Assembly: GCA_051294375.1 (NCBI GenBank)
Contig: CM119267.1
Coordinates: forward strand, 4,823,340-4,887,339
Direction of reading: 5' to 3'
DNA: 64,000 bases
From: Paraspadella gotoi
Taxonomy: Eukaryota; Chaetognatha
Part shown: one piece after another, positions 11,766 to 40,047 of the stretch
Position numbering within the stretch: position 1 is the first letter of the stretch
Layout of the letters: the number at the start of each line of letters is the position of its first letter
Position numbers and translations under genes: made by a program
The notes under the pieces: model-generated
Told to the model about the DNA's origin: nothing
Seen by the model: the letters and a program-made list of their open reading frames with translations, nothing else
The model's database searches: none

Positions 11766-12302
11766 NNNNNNNNNNNNNNNNNNNNNNNNNNNNNNNNNNN
11801 NNNNNNNNNNNNNNNNNNNNNNNNNNNNNNNNNNNNNNNNNNNNNNNNNNNNNNNNNNNNNNNNNNNNNNNNNNNNNNNNNNNNNNNNNNNNNNNNNNNN
11901 NNNNNNNNNNNNNNNNNNNNNNNNNNNNNNNNNNNNNNNNNNNNNNNNNNNNNNNNNNNNNNNNNNNNNNNNNNNNNNNNNNNNNNNNNNNNNNNNNNNN
12001 NNNNNNNNNNNNNNNNNNNNNNNNNNNNNNNNNNNNNNNNNNNNNNNNNNNNNNNNNNNNNNNNNNNNNNNNNNNNNNNNNNNNNNNNNNNNNNNNNNNN
12101 NNNNNNNNNNNNNNNNNNNNNNNNNNNNNNNNNNNNNNNNNNNNNNNNNNNNNNNNNNNNNNNNNNNNNNNNNNNNNNNNNNNNNNNNNNNNNNNNNNNN
12201 NNNNNNNNNNNNNNNNNNNNNNNNNNNNNNNNNNNNNNNNNNNNNNNNNNNNNNNNNNNNNNNNNNNNNNNNNNNNNNNNNNNNNNNNNNNNNNNNNNNN
12301 NN
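11766..12302. other. Assembly gap, 537 N
   Basis: Unknown sequence; frames reported across it are meaningless. Confidence 0.99.
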
Positions 12303-12525
12303 AAGAAATCATAGAAACATTTAGCCACTGACAGACAATGACGAAAAGTCGGAGAGGGAAATGAGGAAAAGTCACCGAGACCCAGTTCGCTTTCAAACAT
12401 GACATTCCGAGACTTTAACGGCGAAATTAAACAAGATTAAACAATATTTATTTCGTTTAAAATCACATTTTAAATGTTTTATTTTTTCCTTCCCGCACGA
12501 ATCGTGGGCGTCAAACGTCGAGTGT

Positions 12526-12537
12526 CGCGCATGCGCG
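12526..12537. promoter_or_regulatory. NRF-1-type palindrome
   Basis: CGCGCATGCGCG, a perfect match to the NRF-1 core (GCGCATGCGC) in a locally CpG-rich stretch between two gaps. It suggests a promoter whose gene is hidden in the gaps. Chance occurrence is possible. Confidence 0.3.
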
Positions 12538-12620
12538 TCTGTGAGCGTCAACATCGGAGTCTGATTAGCAGAAGAAGCAGAAAAAAATGGGTGGGGGGAG
12601 GAAAAAGGGGAAAAAAAGAG

Positions 12621-12965
12621 NNNNNNNNNNNNNNNNNNNNNNNNNNNNNNNNNNNNNNNNNNNNNNNNNNNNNNNNNNNNNNNNNNNNNNNNNNNNNNNN
12701 NNNNNNNNNNNNNNNNNNNNNNNNNNNNNNNNNNNNNNNNNNNNNNNNNNNNNNNNNNNNNNNNNNNNNNNNNNNNNNNNNNNNNNNNNNNNNNNNNNNN
12801 NNNNNNNNNNNNNNNNNNNNNNNNNNNNNNNNNNNNNNNNNNNNNNNNNNNNNNNNNNNNNNNNNNNNNNNNNNNNNNNNNNNNNNNNNNNNNNNNNNNN
12901 NNNNNNNNNNNNNNNNNNNNNNNNNNNNNNNNNNNNNNNNNNNNNNNNNNNNNNNNNNNNNNNNN
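12621..12965. other. Assembly gap, 345 N
   Basis: Unknown sequence. Confidence 0.99.
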
Positions 12966-13210
12966 TTTTACCTTCTCCTTCCTTATTTGTTTTTGTATTT
13001 CCATTTATTTCTTTCCATAAACGATATTATCTGCAAACGTCATTTTTATAAAACTCTGGCGTCGAAGCAGCCTTTTCAATCATCTTTTTTTTTTTTTGAT
13101 TTTCCAGTCGTTAGAAATTCTCTTTGTTCTCATTATTTCCTGTCATCATAATTTTTTTTTCTTTCTTCATCCGATCAAATTTCTCTTCTTTCTTCCACCT
13201 TCTCTTTCTT

Positions 13211-13873
13211 NNNNNNNNNNNNNNNNNNNNNNNNNNNNNNNNNNNNNNNNNNNNNNNNNNNNNNNNNNNNNNNNNNNNNNNNNNNNNNNNNNNNNNNNNN
13301 NNNNNNNNNNNNNNNNNNNNNNNNNNNNNNNNNNNNNNNNNNNNNNNNNNNNNNNNNNNNNNNNNNNNNNNNNNNNNNNNNNNNNNNNNNNNNNNNNNNN
13401 NNNNNNNNNNNNNNNNNNNNNNNNNNNNNNNNNNNNNNNNNNNNNNNNNNNNNNNNNNNNNNNNNNNNNNNNNNNNNNNNNNNNNNNNNNNNNNNNNNNN
13501 NNNNNNNNNNNNNNNNNNNNNNNNNNNNNNNNNNNNNNNNNNNNNNNNNNNNNNNNNNNNNNNNNNNNNNNNNNNNNNNNNNNNNNNNNNNNNNNNNNNN
13601 NNNNNNNNNNNNNNNNNNNNNNNNNNNNNNNNNNNNNNNNNNNNNNNNNNNNNNNNNNNNNNNNNNNNNNNNNNNNNNNNNNNNNNNNNNNNNNNNNNNN
13701 NNNNNNNNNNNNNNNNNNNNNNNNNNNNNNNNNNNNNNNNNNNNNNNNNNNNNNNNNNNNNNNNNNNNNNNNNNNNNNNNNNNNNNNNNNNNNNNNNNNN
13801 NNNNNNNNNNNNNNNNNNNNNNNNNNNNNNNNNNNNNNNNNNNNNNNNNNNNNNNNNNNNNNNNNNNNNNNNN
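13211..13873. other. Assembly gap, 663 N
   Basis: Unknown sequence; followed by an AAC and GTC trinucleotide stretch at 13890-13990. Confidence 0.99.
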
Positions 13874-13938
13874 CAGTGGTCAGAGAATTAACAACAAATC
13901 AACAACAACAACAACAAAAACATTTTCAGCTTTTGTTT

Positions 13939-13971
<33 letters not shown>

Positions 13972-14140
13972 TTGTCGTCGTCGTTGTTGTCCTTCTCCAG
14001 GGCGCAGTTGGCTTAAAATAACTCTTTGTACTTGCAGATGGTCAGTGCTGCTTTCGCCGACGAGAAATTTTCGACCGGCTAAAATTAAACTTAAAGAAAA
14101 CAACACATTTTCTTGTTTATGTAAATTAACTTGTTATTTT

Positions 14141-14271
<131 letters not shown>

Positions 14272-14511
14272 TCATTCGCCAAAGACGAAAACCGCAGCTG
14301 GTCTCTGGTCCGCGTCGGTGAAACGGTCGACAGAGAATCGGTTTGTGAATTGTGAGAGGTTGAAACGAGGGGGCGTGGAAAGCGGCGTGATGTGGGCGTG
14401 GCTGTGAACTGAGGATAGAGAGAAACTGAGAGGACGAATTTATCACAGCTGCGTGATCGATAAGAGTTCAAAGGTTAAAACCTTTTAAAGGATGAAAGAA
14501 AGAAAAGAATG

Positions 14512-14634
14512 GCTTATTTTCCTATGACGCCCAATTTTATATTTAATTCGAAATTATGTTAGTTTTAAAGTTTAAAGATCAGGTTAGGGATTAAGCGAAG
14601 GGGGTTAGGGATGAGGTTAGTAAGGATTTGCGGG

Positions 14635-14668
<34 letters not shown>

Positions 14669-14773
14669 AGGGATTATGATTGGGGATTATGGTTCAGGAT
14701 TATGTTAAATATTAAGGTTAAAATCAGGTTCAAGGATCAAGGAATATAATTGGGGCGCTTTTGAAAAAGAGAG
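14512..14773. mobile_element. GCGCCCCATTT/GGATTAGG inverted-end element, copy A
   Basis: Left end GGCTTATTTTCCTATGACG then CCCAATTTTATAT; right end ATATAATTGGGGCGC then TTTTGAAAAAGAGAGCC. Interior GGTTAGGGATTAAGC and GGGGTTAGGGATG, plus a (TAT)n run at 14637-14666. Confidence 0.72.
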
Positions 14774-15114
14774 CCAGAAAAAGGAATGACTAAATAACCC
14801 CGCCCCCCAAAAAAAACCTGCGAAGAGTTTTGGATCCAAAATTCCCCGCGGGCAACCGTCAAACCTAGCACCAGTTAAATGGTCGAGACACCGAAAAATA
14901 GAAGAGAAATCTTGATACAATCAATATTTAGAAAGGGAATCACTCTTTGCTTTCCTCTCCTCTTTTTTTAATTATTTTTTTTCGTTTGGTGGATTTCCGT
15001 GAAGCCCCTCGCGAGGATCCGTGAGATTCACCGGACGATTCACTCTGACGGACTCACTCCCCCCCCCCTTCTGAGCCCATCGATGCCAGATGTTGAAGGA
15101 GCGGAAGTGGTTGA

Positions 15115-16770
15115 GGGGAAATGGGATTTCATGGGGGAATAGGGGGAGGGGTGAAGTGGGAAGGGGGAGATAGGGAGTGGGAGGTGGGAAGTGGGAAGTG
15201 TTAGGGAGGAGAAGGGAGATGGAAGGTGAGAGTTGGGAAGTGAAAGATGGGAGATGGGAGATCGAAAGTGGGAGTTGGGAAATGGGAAACAGGTAGGGGG
15301 TGTGAGACGTGGGAAGTGGGAGATAGGAAGTGGGAAGTGGGAAGCGAAAAGTGGAAGCGAGGAGATTGGAGATGGGAGATTTGAGATAGGAAGTGGGAGG
15401 TGGCAAGTGGGAGGTCAAAAGTGGAAGGTAGTAGATGGGAAGTGGCACCGGGAGGTGGCAAGTGGGAGGTGGTGAATGGGAAATAGGAATTGGGAGGCTG
15501 GAGGTAGAAGACGAGAGGCGCAAAGCCAAGTTTGGGAGAGAGTGGCGAGAGGGGAGAACTGAGAGTGGGATGGTATTGGGAATCTAGGTGGGTAGAGTGA
15601 GAAAGCGGGGTGGTTGATGGTGGTAAGTTTTTGGGTGAATGGAAAGAGTAAGAAGAGGAGGAAGTCATTTGGTCAATGGAGATCTCTTCATCGATTCCGC
15701 GCCCATCCAATCCAGAGCAGAGAAGAGGGAAGAGGAGGTGGAGGAGGAGGAGGAGGAGGAGGAGGAGGAAAGGGAAAGCAGAAGTTCGATGCCTAATGTG
15801 GTGACAAATCTGTGGAGAATAAATCCGAAATTGAGGGGAAAAAGAAGTCAAAATGGCGGGAGGAAGGAAAGGAGGAAAGGGAGGAAGAGAGGAAAGAGTG
15901 ATCGAGGAAAGATAAAAAAAAGGGAGAAAGAAAGGAGGAGAGGAAAGGATGATGCAGGAAAAGAGAGATGGAGGAAATGAGGAAGGAAAAATAGGAGATG
16001 GAGGAAAAAAAGATGGAGACAAGAAGATAGGCAGGAAGGCAGGAAAGAGGAAAGAAGATAGGAAGGAAAGGGAGGAAGGAAAGGAAAAAATATTTAGGAT
16101 GGAGGTTAAGTGATCGGAATCCTTTTCTCCGGAGGACATTCGTTGTCAAAAGAAAATTTGGAACTGAACTTTTACTTCACTTTTAAATTTTTTTCTCTTG
16201 AGTTTAGTAAAAGGCAGAAATGAAAAAGAAACGTGATGAAATATTTTGACGTTTCGACGTCAGAGCGACATGGGCGGAAGGTCGTAAAGTTCCATTGCTC
16301 GCATTAAACTAAATGACCCCAATCTTTGTTTTCTCATCGGAATATAAATGGGTTAATGGAAGTGAAAGAAGTTAAAAGCGGTTCAAAGTTTGTGAAAGGA
16401 GCAGATCGTGAAAAATCTCGTGATAACGACTCCAGACTTTTTTTTCCGGTCGGAATCGAAATCACATCGGGGAGAAAGGATGGAATCGAATCGCGTTGAG
16501 AATTAGGGAGGGAGAGAGAGAGGAAGGAAAAGGAGAGAGAGGTGATGAAAGAAGAGAGGAAAGATGAGAGGAAGGGAGAGAGGTAGAGGAGAAAGAGAGG
16601 AAGGGAAGAATTGATAAAGGAAGGAGGAAAGGAGAGAGGTAGAGGAGAGAGAAAGGAAAGGAAGAATTGATAAAGGAAGGAGAAAATAAGAGAAGGGAGG
16701 AAAGGAGAGAGGGAGGAAAAGAGAGAGGGAGGAAAGGAAAGCCATGGGAGAGAAAAAAGAAAGTAAAAAA
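15115..16770 (+). repeat. Purine-rich minisatellite-like region
   Basis: 15130-15600 is built of GGGAAGTGGGAG-type units with heavy variation; 15720-16110 and 16500-16750 are GGA/GAAA-rich. Open frames on the - strand are only Pro/Leu/Ser repeats. 16110-16500 between them shows no gene. Confidence 0.8.
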
Positions 16771-17287
16771 ATCAATATAAAATAGTAAAATTAATCGGTT
16801 CTCTGGTTCAATGTTCCTGAAGCGATCGATTGTGCTCAGTGATCTTGCGATTCACGCTTCCGAGTGAGAACCGGTGAGTTTTCTTACTGCACTAGTTTTG
16901 CATCGGAATGCAAATTGTTTATCGATTTCACAACAAAGTTAAAGAGACGCGAACAAGTAAATTTCTGGTCAACGTAGATTCGTTTAATTCGAACTAAATC
17001 GAGATAGAAAACTGAGTTCTGTTGAGAAAGAAACAAATCGGAGAAGGAGAAAGAATAAAAGGGAAATGATAAGAGAGGAGATAAAAATACGATTGGAAAA
17101 TAAGAAAAATAAAAAAAAGAAAGAAAAATATTCGATGTGAAACGTGGAAAAGATTCGAAGGAGAAAGAAAAGAGAGAAATTGGAGGCAAATGTTCAAAAA
17201 AAGAAAAGAAAGAAAAATTCAGAAAAGTAAAGAGAGAAAATTTAATTTAATTCTGCGAAGAAAATGAATATACATTACCCGCGACTG

Positions 17288-17412
17288 AGATTCTGAGAGT
17301 TTGAGAGTCTGAGAGGTTGAGAGGTTGAGAGGTTGAGAGGTTGAGAGATTGAGAGTTTGAGAGCCTGAGAGGTTGAGCGTTTGAGAGCCTGAGAGCCTGA
17401 GAGCCTGCGAGT
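17288..17412 (+). repeat. (GAGAGNYTG)n minisatellite, about 14 units
   Basis: Nine-base units GAGAGGTTG, GAGAGTTTG, GAGAGCCTG in tandem. Confidence 0.9.
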
Positions 17413-17475
17413 CTGTTTTTCTTTCTTCTTAAAATAGTTTTCTTCCTCTTTAGAAGATCTCTCTCTCTCTCTCTC

Positions 17476-17845
17476 NNNNNNNNNNNNNNNNNNNNNNNNN
17501 NNNNNNNNNNNNNNNNNNNNNNNNNNNNNNNNNNNNNNNNNNNNNNNNNNNNNNNNNNNNNNNNNNNNNNNNNNNNNNNNNNNNNNNNNNNNNNNNNNNN
17601 NNNNNNNNNNNNNNNNNNNNNNNNNNNNNNNNNNNNNNNNNNNNNNNNNNNNNNNNNNNNNNNNNNNNNNNNNNNNNNNNNNNNNNNNNNNNNNNNNNNN
17701 NNNNNNNNNNNNNNNNNNNNNNNNNNNNNNNNNNNNNNNNNNNNNNNNNNNNNNNNNNNNNNNNNNNNNNNNNNNNNNNNNNNNNNNNNNNNNNNNNNNN
17801 NNNNNNNNNNNNNNNNNNNNNNNNNNNNNNNNNNNNNNNNNNNNN
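17476..17845. other. Assembly gap, 370 N, inside a (CT)n tract
   Basis: CT repeats on both edges indicate an unresolved long microsatellite. Confidence 0.99.
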
Positions 17846-17939
17846 TCTGTCTCTCTCTCTCTCATCTACTCTCTCTCTCTCTCTCTCTTCCTCTCTCATC
17901 TCTCTCTCTTCTCTCTCTCTCATCTCCAGAGGAAGCAAA

Positions 17940-18344
17940 TAGAGATAGATGAAACCGGAAAGTCCAAAGCATGAAAGAGAGTAAAGTATTGAGTAGAAAA
18001 AAAGGAAAACAAAGTGAATAATAAAAGAGAAAAGAAATGCTTCACAGGTGCGAATGGAATCGTAGTGAATAAGAAAAGAAAAAAAAAAGAAAAGAAGAGA
18101 AAAGAAAGACTTTGATTAATTAATCTATTTGCTATATTATTCTTTTATTATTTAATCGTTTGCTACTATTACTCTTACTATTTATTCATTTATTCTTTGT
18201 AATTCTTAGTTACTTATTCATTTATTTAATTTATAAACGTCTTAGAAAATTAGGAAACAAGGAAAGGAAATTAACAATTCAAACGAGTTCACAGTTATGT
18301 ATATTGTATAACTACTCTTTATGTAATTATTTATAGTAACTCGA
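17940..18344. other. No gene seen
   Basis: A- and T-rich sequence between a gap and the outer inverted repeat. No feature recognised. Confidence 0.6.
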
Positions 18345-18520
18345 TAATCTCAGCCATGGTTAATAGACCTCCCCAGTATCAAAAAATTGTCTCCCAAGTT
18401 CTCACTCGGTTCGGTTTCCCGTTATTTATGAACATTGGATAAGTTTTAACTCAAATCTGAAAAAAAAATGTTACCGCGTATCAACCCAATGAAGCGTCAA
18501 AGTCAATTAGCGCAAACCTC
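18345..18520. mobile_element. Outer inverted repeat, left copy
   Basis: AGTTCTCACTCGGTTCGGTTTCCC here matches (reverse complement) GGGAAACCAGACCGAGTGAG then AACTTAG near 21790. CCATGGTTAATAGACCTCCCCAGT likewise matches CTGGGGAACTCTAATGGTTAA near 21830, and AACCCAATGAAGCGTCAAAG matches TGACGCTCGATTGGGTT near 21711. Diverged pair about 3.4 kb apart. Confidence 0.65.
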
Positions 18521-20182
18521 GTGTCTAGTGAAATTTTTTTCCCCCATAAAATCTAATGATTTTTCAGTTTTGCTAATTTTTTAACTTAAAAAAGTGGCTT
18601 GTAACCCTGTCAAAAACTAAGGTAAACTTATTATAGAACGTGTTATTTTTGTAAAACGAGGGACATCTGTGTCAACCGAAGTAAGCTGTCAAAATATAAC
18701 CGGAAGTAAGTCCAAAAAACCGGAGAGTAGTGTTTAAAACTAAACCTTTCATAAAACAAAAACGAATAAAATGATAAAAGTTTTTGACAAAGGCATTCGA
18801 TAAGAAGTGAATAAGGACTTGAACAGAGGGAGTTGGGAGATACAGTAGCAATAAATATTAATGGCAAGGTAAAAGAGGGAGAGAGAGGAGAGAGAGAGAG
18901 AGAGAGACAAAGGGAGAGAGAGAAAAAGCAAGCGATATAGGTTGTCAACAAAGAACTGGGAAAGGACATTGGCTAGAGGTGAAGACAGCTTAAGTTAAGG
19001 AGAGGAGAAATAGAGAGAAATAGAAAGTGAAGGAAAATGAAATAAAGTCATTTAAAATTTAAGCAAAAATTGTTTGGATATTTTTAAATTGAATAATATA
19101 TAACAATAATAAATTTAATGACTAAAATTAAATTATCAATTTACAAAATTAAAATAGTGGAAATGAAACCATGAAATAGTGAAACAGATAGAGAGAATTA
19201 CAATAAGTGAAAAGAAAGTAAAAATTTAAGATAAAAAAGAGCTCAAAATAGAGCTGACCCCCTCATAGGATAATGGAAAGTCATTGCCTGTTTGGATCAT
19301 GGATTAGTCATTGGCTATGAGGAAAGTGATATCTAGTTGGTTTTGTTTGGATCAAAATGTCCATTGAGCCTGCTGTACCTGTCAAGAGCCCTCTTCTTAC
19401 CTGACGGTGAGACAGTCGGTTGTCTGTTCACGGATTTTTCTTCCTCTGAGTCTGGGGGATGCGCGATTCGTAGATAGACAAACTGAGTTACTTCAGCAGA
19501 GGTTGAACTTATTTCACATCACTTCAATATCTCTCCTTTCTCAGTTCTTTGTTGCCACCTTTTTCTATCTCTCTCTCTCTCTCTCACCTAAAGAAAAACT
19601 TTGAACCTCTTTCGATCTTATAGAAAATGAGTGAAAGAAAAATATTTATCTTGCCCTGTTTTTGCGCCTGCATTTTGAAAAGTTTTTTTTAAAATTTTGT
19701 AATAGGATTTTTAGTTATTTTAGAATCACTTCTGGTTTAACTTTCTGAAAACCGTATTTTTTACAACTTAATATTGCCATGATTTTAGGGAATACAACTT
19801 GTTCTTATAGTTAATATTAAGTCAGTCTTGTCAAAACCTCTATTTGGACCGGCGAACACACTAAAACGCCCAGGCCCGTAAAGCATGGAGACTCAACTTT
19901 TTTTTAATGATTAAAAAAAGTGAGAGCATCGAGGTCCTTCGGCATCGTCCCTCCCTCACGCCACTTTTCCGGAAAGAAGCGCAGCTTCTAATGGAATCAC
20001 CTCAGCTTTAAAGTCATGATGGCATAGGATCAATTTCAAATGCCACAGAATTGAATCTTGCTCGAAAAGTATTTTACAAAACAAATAATGAATTGTAACA
20101 TGTAAAAGATCGTCAAAAACTTTTTTAAAATCGCATTATGATATAAATCCTTTCTTTTTCATTGTTTGAGATAATTAGAGAA

Positions 20183-20281
20183 AATTTGACGATTTTGTTT
20201 TATTATTGTAAAACAGACATGTTTCTGCTTTATTTCTAGTCTTCATCAGCGTTAATGTGAATTTGAAAAATATTTTGTGTT
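20183..20281 (-). mobile_element. Left arm of inverted repeat, degenerate hammerhead-like core
   Basis: Near-perfect inverted copy of 20635-20733. On the - strand it reads CGCTGATGAAGACTAGAAAT then AAAGCAGAAACATGTCTG. The CTGATGA and GAAAC blocks are kept, but stem II has lost pairing (GACT against AAGC). Confidence 0.7.
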
Positions 20282-20452
20282 TTAACTCATCTCTCAAAAT
20301 CTATCCTTTCAAATTTCAAATTTCTATTTCACTCTCACTAATTATTAAGTAGATTAATTGTTAAATTTCACTAATATTCATCAATTTAAAACTTTATTAT
20401 TATTATTGTTATACATTGCACAATGTAAAGATTTTTTCACTGTTTCTTTCTT

Positions 20453-20505
<53 letters not shown>

Positions 20506-20634
20506 CACCATCTCACTTTTTTTCAAAACTTACTCTGTCTGTCCTCACCAATTGACCACTGTCCTTTCTAAACTCTGTGTTGGAAACTTTGCCCTCTCTC
20601 TCTCTCTCTGTTTATCTCTTTTTCTCTCTTCCTT
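20282..20634. other. Spacer between hammerhead-like arms, with (CT)n
   Basis: About 350 bases with CT microsatellites at 20457-20501 and 20596-20610 and no open frame of interest. Confidence 0.6.
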
Positions 20635-20733
20635 TACACAAAATGTTTTCCAAATTCACATTAACGCTGATGAAGGCTTGAAATAAAGCCGAAACATGTC
20701 TGTTTTACAATAATAAAACAAAATCGTTGTCAA
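20635..20733 (+). ncRNA. Right arm of inverted repeat, hammerhead-ribozyme-like core
   Basis: Reads CGCTGATGAAGGCTTGAAAT then AAAGCCGAAACATGTCTG. This gives CTGATGA, a 5-bp stem II (GGCTT with AAGCC, loop GAAATA), GAAAC, a palindromic ACATGT in the place of a minimal stem III, and GTC as cleavage triplet. AACG before the core can pair with TGTT after GTC as stem I. An extra A between CTGATGA and stem II departs from the consensus, so activity is uncertain. Short-stem-III hammerheads occur in Penelope-like elements and retrozymes. Confidence 0.5.
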
Positions 20734-21699
20734 ATCCAAATTCAAACTTTCTTTAAATTTGCGTTTAAAATTATGTTAAATTTTCAAAGTCAAGTAGTAA
20801 AGTTCGATGAGTTTTGAATATATTTATATAAATTTCATCTTATCCACATATAATACAATTAAAATGATAACTGAGGCGACTTATCTGAAAGCAAAGAAAA
20901 AGCTTAACTGATTAAGGTTAACAGGCACAAGATACCCTTTTGAGAATCAGTTTTATATCTGCTAAGAAAAAAATACAAATAAACTTTTTAGATCATTTTT
21001 CACAAACCTTCAACTTCTTTTTATGAGCTAAATTTTATATTCTTTTTAAAACCAAAGCTATAGTCACGAATCCATCAGTTTTATTAAATTCTAAACATAA
21101 ACAGATATATTTTTAAAAAAAAATAAATTAGTTACTCGAATTTTTTTTTAATTTATAAAAAAGGATTAAAAACCTTGTATTTAGTATTATTGTTTAAGGG
21201 ATTTTTGGGGTTAACTTCATTATTTTTATGTTATTTTAATTGATTTTAAATTTAAAATGTAAAATTAGGAATTTTAAAATTTGTGCTAACAAATTGGATA
21301 CCCTGACTTAATAATTTAAATACTCACTACTCGCAAAAATAAAAATCATTTGCATAATGACTTTAAAACAGTTTTTTAAGCTCTTTTAAATGCTACTATA
21401 AATATTTTTATAAACATTACATAATTTAGGTGAGGTTCAATTATTTTGTGGCATTTAAAATCAATTTCATCAAAATTATAACAATCAAAACACTTAAATA
21501 TGCGGAAAACCATACTTCCGGCTAGGGCCACGCCCCATAATGACAATATATTTTTTTCAATTTAGTAAAACAAAACAAGGGGAATAAGCTACTGGTGTTA
21601 TTTAACTAAAAATGGTGAAAAATCTTTATATTATGGGTTATTAAAATTGTTATTTAAAAGATTATTATCATTTTACATCAATTTTTTTTGCATCAGTAC

Positions 21700-21860
21700 T
21701 TGTTCACTTTGACGCTCGATTGGGTTTATTAGAAAAAACATTTTTAACCTAAACAGGCTTTTAAAATCAATTTAAGATAAGAAATAATGGGAAACCAGAC
21801 CGAGTGAGAACTTAGTATGAGGTTTTACGAGGCTGGGGAACTCTAATGGTTAAACGTTCG
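21700..21860. mobile_element. Outer inverted repeat, right copy
   Basis: Partner of 18345-18520 in opposite orientation. Similarity may continue inward (TTACTTCCGG-like near 18700 and ACTTCCGGC near 21514). Between the arms lie AT-rich sequence and the smaller inverted repeat at 20183-20733. Confidence 0.65.
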
Positions 21861-21953
21861 ACCTTGGGAATAAATTGTTTCCTCCCTTTGTACTTGCATT
21901 TGTGAACTTAAGTGTCTTGGGATTTTTGGAGCGATGAGTAAAGTTCATTATAA

Positions 21954-21954
<1 letters not shown>

Positions 21955-22048
<94 letters not shown>
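21955..22048. repeat. (CT)n microsatellite
   Basis: Interrupted CT run. The following 22,050-23,370 is AT-rich with (GA)n at 22791-22832 and a short CGGTC-like tract near 22470. No gene supported up to the GPCR first exon. Confidence 0.9.
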
Positions 22049-22051
<3 letters not shown>

Positions 22052-22788
22052 CTACTGAAACCCAAGAAGCCCCGAAGAAAACAACGCCAAAGAGAAAAGA
22101 TTCAAGTCGTGAAAGAAAAGAGATGAAATAGAAAATGGAAAGATAAAAGGGTTGAAAGAGAAAATGGATGAATGTAAGACAAGAAAAGTAGATAATTACA
22201 TTTGAAAAAAAAATTAGAAAAAAAAGAAGTTGACATCTACAATGACGATGACTAAATAAGCAATGTTATTCTACATAAAATTGTATACAATTTACTTAAG
22301 CAGAAATTTAAAATAAACCCGAGCTTCTTTTAAAATTTAACTTTTTTTAACGGATCAAGTATTCTGCTTTCAACATTCTATTTCCAAGATGAGAAACCTA
22401 AAAAACTATCATGTTTTCCCATGCCGTGTCATGCGAATTGAAACAGTCCAAGCTGTCACGCAGTCAACCGACCAGCGTTTAACGACTGACCGACCATCGG
22501 ACGAATCAATCAACGACTTTTTTAAAATCCGATTTCACATTTAAATAAACTGGAACTTGGAAACAAAGATTAACGGTTAGCGGAATAGTGGTGGGAAACC
22601 AGCAGAGAGAGAGAGAAGAGAAGACGAGTGAGAGAATGAGAGAAGAGTAAGAGTATTTATCGATCTGTTTTATTGAGACAGATTCCATTTCTCCTTTTTT
22701 TCAAAAAATTGGAGACTTGAATGATTGTTGAAAGATGGTCTATAAAAAGGGAAAATGAAGGGCAAAATCTTGATGCAGATAAGATCGT

Positions 22789-22835
<47 letters not shown>

Positions 22836-23415
22836 AAGAATTTGTAAGCATTTCTTAACACCGTGACTTGAATTTCGATTTAGCTCTCATAAATACAACC
22901 TTATGGCCTAAAAAGGGATTTTTCAAATCGGCCAAAACAGACTACTTTTCAAATCCTTGGCAGCTGTTATGGTTACACGCTCGAAGGGACCATCAAATCC
23001 GCCCCTCGTAAACTTGTTTCTTTTTTTTCCGAAAGGAAACAAACACTAAACATTGATATCATTAGATGTCGCTAGTTTTCCACCTCGCGGGTCGCTCGCA
23101 TTTTTATGGCATTTTCTACGACTATGACCTTTTTTTTTTCGATGTGCAACATATCGAAAAATACTCGTCGATGCTTTTCGAGAGTTTTCGTGAGAAATCC
23201 GCCTTTCAAAGAGAATTTCACTTTGAAAATCTTTTTCAGTGCTTCGTTAAGAAATATGAGAATAGTTTCAAAAGACGCACAACAAAACAAAAGATCAATC
23301 GATTTAACAACAGCAAAAAGTATAAAAAAATATATATTAAATTCAAAAAAATACATTCACACAACATAATTTCTCGTTCCAGATTCTCATCGCCGTTTTC
23401 TCGATATTCCATCAC

Positions 23416-39662
<16,247 letters not shown>

Positions 39663-40041
39663 AAGAGAAACAAAACAAAAACAAAACAAAAACAAAAACT
39701 TGACCTCGAATCTCCGAAATTGACCATGACCTTAAATCGAATGAATGACCTTGACCTCGAATCGTAGAATAACTTGCGACTTTAAGATGACTTATTGAAA
39801 GCAACGAGAGCCAAAAACTCGACATTGCGAACGTCAATGGAATCTTCCAAAAAAAAAACGACGTCGCAGATGGCAAAAGTCCAAAACAATTGTGGCGAAG
39901 ATTTCAACGAAATCCCATCAAATTCGGGAGAGCGGAAAGTTTTTCGTCGTTTCCCGCCGATAATCGACCATTCCATATTTCGTATCGCCACTGAGTCACT
40001 GACCATATTCCATTAGGAGTTGCTCATATTTGTCAATGTTG

Positions 40042-40047
40042 AATAAA
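40042..40047 (+). promoter_or_regulatory. Candidate polyadenylation signal of the GPCR gene
   Basis: AATAAA about 380 bases after the receptor stop codon. It is the first perfect signal I see downstream. The actual cleavage site is not visible from sequence alone. Confidence 0.5.

Noticed and set aside
11616-14016. Long frames spanning N-gaps
   Set aside because: They consist almost wholly of unknown residues.
14972-16149. - strand Pro/Leu/Ser/Thr repeat frames that look like a structural repeat protein
   Set aside because: They mirror a degenerate GGGAAGTGGGA minisatellite and pass equally well in several frames.
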